Source: an uncultured Trueperaceae bacterium | Lineage (GTDB): Bacteria > Deinococcota > Deinococci > Deinococcales > Trueperaceae | Assembly: GCA_937911855.1 (NCBI GenBank) | Contig: CALDPK010000261.1 | Span: forward strand, 1-18,572 | Direction: 5' to 3' | Length of the DNA stretch: 18,572 bases | Position numbers and translations under genes: made by a program | Notes under the pieces: model-generated | What the model was told of the DNA's origin: nothing | What the model saw: only the letters and a program-made list of their open reading frames with translations | The model's database searches: none | In this document: positions 16,614-18,572 of the stretch, one piece after another | Position numbering within the stretch: the first letter of the stretch is position 1 | Layout of the letters: each line of letters opens with the position of its first letter

Positions 16614-16678
16614 CTTCAGACCGACGTCAGGGCCGGGAGGAAGCTTTTCAGCCTCCCGGCCCTGACTTGAACCTGAAG
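16614..16678 (+). terminator. Long hairpin between the SBP and permease genes
   Basis: A perfect 15-bp stem GTCAGGGCCGGGAGG (16626-16640) / CCTCCCGGCCCTGAC (16652-16666) closes an 11-base loop. An outer stem CTTCAG (16614-16619) / CTGAAG (16673-16678) encloses it with 6-base internal loops on both sides. No T-tract follows, so it is probably a partial terminator or mRNA-stabilising element rather than the operon end. Confidence 0.7.
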
Positions 16679-16720
16679 CGACGTCTGGAACGACCATCTT
16701 GAGCACTTCCTGGAGTACAA

Positions 16721-17701
16721 ATGCTGCCTAGCGGTTCTTACGTCCTGAAACGGGGCCTGCAGGCACTCGGCACCCTGTTCATAATCGTCACGCTCCTCTT
16801 CTTCCTGTTCCGGCTGGGCCTGCCCGACCCGACCGCTGCGCTGGTCACCCAGGGCTTCAGCCCGGAAGACCGGGCATTGTTGCGGGAACGGTTCGGCCTG
16901 GACCGGCCCCTGATCCAGCAGTACCTGCTGTACCTGTGGAACATCCTGCAGGGCGACTTCGGCACCTCCTTCTACTACAACGCGCCCGTGGCGGACATCA
17001 TCTGGGAGAAGTTCGGCAACACGATGGTCCTGATGGTCGTCGCCATCGCAGGTGCATACGGCCTGGGAATCCCGCTGGGAGCCTGGCTTTCCTGGCGGCG
17101 CGGCAAGCCCGCAGACACTGCAGGCATCATCCTGGGCCTGATGTTCAGGTCCGCGCCGATGTTCTGGACGGGCATGATCGCCGTACTGGTCTTCGGGGTG
17201 ACCCTGGGCTGGCTGCCTACATCGGGCATGCGGACCCTGCCTTACGAGGCGACGGGTTTCTTCGACAAGATATTCACGCTGGATTTCCTGCAACACCTGA
17301 TAATGCCGTCGCTCGTCATCGCGCTCTTCTATCTGGGCACGCCGCTGCTGATCATGCGCAACACGATGCTCGAGGTTTACGGGGAAGATTTCATCGAGAT
17401 GACCCGGGCGAAAGGCCTGACCGAGAGCCGCATCCTCTACCGGCACGCTGCCCGCAACGCGCTGCTGCCTGTCATCACGCAGCTGGCCGTCACCATCGGC
17501 CTGGCCGCAGGAGGGCAGGTGGTCGTCGAAGTCGTCTTCAGCTGGCCTGGCCTGGGCCGCGAGGTGCTCCAGGCCGTGCGGACGTCGGACTTCCCGCTGG
17601 CGCAGGCCACCTTCCTGCTGCTCGCGGTCCTCGTCATCGTCATGAACTTCCTGGCCGACATGGTTTATGGCTTCCTTGACCCGCGGGTGAAGCTCAAGTG
17701 A
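16721..17701 (+). CDS. dppB: Peptide/nickel-type ABC transporter permease, DppB type
   Basis: This inner-membrane subunit of a DppABCDF-type importer has 326 residues. The first helix (about 9-32) is followed by the family's periplasmic segment (GFSPEDRALLRERFGLDRPL, then LQGDFGTSFYYNAPV), and five further helices. The ATPase-docking EAA loop lies at about 223-250 (EDFIEMTRAKGLTESRILYRH, then ARNALLPVIT). VVVEVVFSWPGLG and the DPRVK terminus are diagnostic of DppB. The ATG has GGAG six bases upstream. Its stop codon overlaps the next start (GTGA). The upstream gene is the permuted binding protein, its presumed partner. ATPase genes would be expected further downstream, past the point where the contig seems to change organism. 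Confidence 0.94.
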   Translation: MLPSGSYVLKRGLQALGTLFIIVTLLFFLFRLGLPDPTAALVTQGFSPEDRALLRERFGLDRPLIQQYLLYLWNILQGDFGTSFYYNAPVADIIWEKFGNTMVLMVVAIAGAYGLGIPLGAWLSWRRGKPADTAGIILGLMFRSAPMFWTGMIAVLVFGVTLGWLPTSGMRTLPYEATGFFDKIFTLDFLQHLIMPSLVIALFYLGTPLLIMRNTMLEVYGEDFIEMTRAKGLTESRILYRHAARNALLPVITQLAVTIGLAAGGQVVVEVVFSWPGLGREVLQAVRTSDFPLAQATFLLLAVLVIVMNFLADMVYGFLDPRVKLK

Positions 17702-18168
17702 GGCGGATACTGCCTGCACTCAGGCTCGTGGCCGCCGATCCGCTGGCGTTGACCGGCAGCGTCATCCTGCTCGGCATCATCGCGATGGCACTGTTCGCGC
17801 CGCTTATCGCCACCCACGATCCCTGGGCGATAACCGAGGAAGAGGAAGGCTCCGTCCTGACTTTCGACGGCAGCGACTGGCGACTGGAAGCCGCGCTGGG
17901 CCAGCGCGCCCTGTCCGGCATCGCGACCTGGGACGACCAGACGCTCGTCGTCGGCCGCGAAGGCAGCGACATGGAAGGCACCAAGGCCACCACCACGATC
18001 GATGCGTCGGTGTCGTACAACTTCAACGACAACTTCTCGGTCTCGCTCGAAGGGCTCAACCTGACCGACGAGTGGAGCGACATGTGGATCGACTCCTTCG
18101 GTGACCGCCCGATCTCCTACACCCACACCGGCCGCCAGTACCTGCTGGGCTTCCGTTACCGGTTCTGA
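17698..18168 (+). CDS. Chimeric frame: N-terminus of DppC-type permease joined to C-terminus of a TonB-dependent receptor
   Basis: The 156-residue frame starts with a GTG that overlaps the dppB stop by four bases. Residues 1-41 are a normal DppC beginning: basic start, one membrane helix (about 18-38) and APLIATHDPW. Residues 50-89 then read as one blade of a beta-propeller-like repeat (GSVLTFDGSDW, LSGIA, TLVVGREG). From about residue 86 it becomes the last strands of an outer-membrane receptor: EGTKATTTIDASVSYNF, SLEGLNLTDEW, DSFGDRP and TGRQYLLGFRYRF with the terminal Phe. The five other DppC helices and its EAA loop are absent. GREGSDMEGT resembles sequence of both parents, so the join lies near 17953-17967. 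An inner-membrane permease cannot end as an outer-membrane barrel, so this is not one functional protein. Assembly chimerism is most likely. Confidence 0.8.
   Translation: MRRILPALRLVAADPLALTGSVILLGIIAMALFAPLIATHDPWAITEEEEGSVLTFDGSDWRLEAALGQRALSGIATWDDQTLVVGREGSDMEGTKATTTIDASVSYNFNDNFSVSLEGLNLTDEWSDMWIDSFGDRPISYTHTGRQYLLGFRYRF
17953..17967. other. Probable junction between two genomes
   Basis: The change from Deinococcota-type permease to proteobacterial-type receptor falls in GGCCGCGAAGGCAGC, which encodes Gly-Arg-Glu-Gly-Ser, a run plausible in both parents. A short shared sequence is what an assembler could bridge wrongly. Confidence 0.6.
17953..18168 (+). pseudogene. C-terminal fragment of a TonB-dependent outer-membrane receptor
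   Basis: About 70 residues match the end of TonB-dependent receptors of the type frequent in Xanthomonadales: EGLNLTDEW, a DS.GDR..SYTHTGR segment and a final aromatic-rich strand ending in Phe, the outer-membrane assembly signal. The plug and most of the barrel are absent. Deinococcota do not normally use this receptor type, so this part is probably from another organism. Confidence 0.75.
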
Positions 18169-18177
18169 GCCTGCACG

Positions 18178-18203
18178 CCGGCACGGCCGCGTGGCCGTGC
18201 CGG
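18178..18203. terminator. Bidirectional hairpin between receptor and esterase genes
   Basis: CCGGCACGGCC (18178-18188) and GGCCGTGCCGG (18193-18203) form a perfect 11-bp stem with a GCGT loop between two convergent gene ends. There is no long T-tract on either side, so it is a probable rather than certain terminator. Confidence 0.7.
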
Positions 18204-18211
18204 TTGGATCC

Positions 18212-18572
18212 CTAGAACGTCCCCCGCTGCATGAACGGCACCCGCGCGAACAGCGTGCGCTCGCCGCCACGCGGGTCGTGCGCGAGTCGCGGTGCGATGT
18301 CGAACAGCATCGTCTCCCGTTGCTGCAGACGGTATTGCGGCCAGTGCGGCAATCGCGGATGCGCGGGCGTGCCGTGACGCGCGAAATGCAGCAGGGCATC
18401 GCGCATGCAGGCGGCCACGCGTTGCGCATCCGGGCCACCGCCGGTGCGCGCTTCCGGATGCGTGGTGTTGTCGAACACCAGCGGGATGTCGAGGGTGTGG
18501 AAGGCGCGCAGCCGGCCGCCGTCGACCGGCGAGCCCCAGTCCAGCTGGTAGGCCCAGGTGGGCGCGTCCTGG
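18212..18572 (-). CDS. Type-B carboxylesterase, C-terminal part (5' end outside window)
   Basis: The frame is open from the right window edge to a TAG at 18212, giving about 120 C-terminal residues of an alpha/beta-hydrolase of the carboxylesterase/para-nitrobenzyl-esterase family. Visible are the strand YQLDWGSP, the segment LRAFHTLDIPLVFDN, whose His is the expected catalytic base, the helix ACMRDALLHFARHGTPAHP and LPHWPQYRLQQRETMLFD. The Ser and acidic catalytic residues would lie upstream, outside the window. An internal GTG at 18478 is not the true start because homology continues upstream of it. With the receptor fragment it belongs to the proteobacterial-looking tail of the contig. Its substrate is unknown. 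Confidence 0.88.
   Translation of the reverse strand, partial: QDAPTWAYQLDWGSPVDGGRLRAFHTLDIPLVFDNTTHPEARTGGGPDAQRVAACMRDALLHFARHGTPAHPRLPHWPQYRLQQRETMLFDIAPRLAHDPRGGERTLFARVPFMQRGTF

Noticed and set aside
16616..17719. 367-codon minus-strand frame opposite dppB
   Set aside because: Polar, Gln/His/Asp-rich mirror of membrane helices; dppB has unmistakable family motifs.
17698..18168. A natural permease-receptor fusion protein
   Set aside because: An inner-membrane helix joined to an outer-membrane barrel end lacks most of both domains and has no plausible topology.
17665..18438. 257-codon minus-strand frame crossing the junction
   Set aside because: It crosses two unrelated genes and the probable chimeric joint; no domain is recognisable.

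Overview
The window looks like a contig from an uncultured Deinococcota bacterium, possibly Trueperaceae-like. DNA is GC-rich, and the primary sigma factor has the SFYGDFIPDE and REHTLEEVG..FGVTRERIRQIENKALRKLKYHESRTRKLRDFL-type segments I associate with Deinococcus/Thermus SigA. The last ~600 bases (from about 17,960) do not fit: they encode the C-terminus of a TonB-dependent receptor and of a type-B carboxylesterase, which are proteobacterial (Xanthomonadales-like) in character. I read this as an assembly chimera until long reads show otherwise.

Layout. 1-1287 (-): PreT-like dihydropyrimidine dehydrogenase subunit, cut by the window edge, with a good promoter and an operator-like palindrome. 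1499-3079 (-): primary sigma factor with a long Lys/Ala-rich N-terminal tail and a strong terminator. 3323-4339 (+): iolC, convergent with the long minus-strand cluster. 14736 down to 4340 (-): malE-malF-malG-type sugar ABC importer, then ggt (cytoplasmic-type gamma-glutamyltransferase), birA (biotin ligase without HTH), iolD, iolE, iolG, iolB. 14986-17965 (+), divergent from malE: a second ABC importer of the peptide/nickel class, with a binding protein whose lobe segments are in circularly permuted order, a DppB-type permease and the first ~89 residues of a DppC-type permease. 17953-18572: foreign-looking tail.

How the genes work together. IolG, IolE, IolD, IolB and IolC make the first five steps of myo-inositol catabolism, from inositol to 2-deoxy-5-keto-gluconate 6-phosphate. 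The aldolase (IolJ), the semialdehyde dehydrogenase (IolA) and an IolR-type regulator are not here. The MalEFG-type importer heads the same co-directional gene run, so it may import inositol or an inositol-containing sugar, although its binding protein resembles trehalose/maltose-type proteins. No ATPase gene for either importer is in the window.

Most notable: the permuted SBP_bac_5 protein; the chimeric junction; a propeller-like insert in the DppC fragment; a shared TGCTANNNT extended -10 in four intergenic regions; a leaderless-type promoter before the permuted SBP gene (and possibly iolC); and long perfect hairpins immediately after both binding-protein genes. No CRISPR array, insertion sequence, tRNA or rRNA was seen, and no gene-free stretch exceeds 300 bases.
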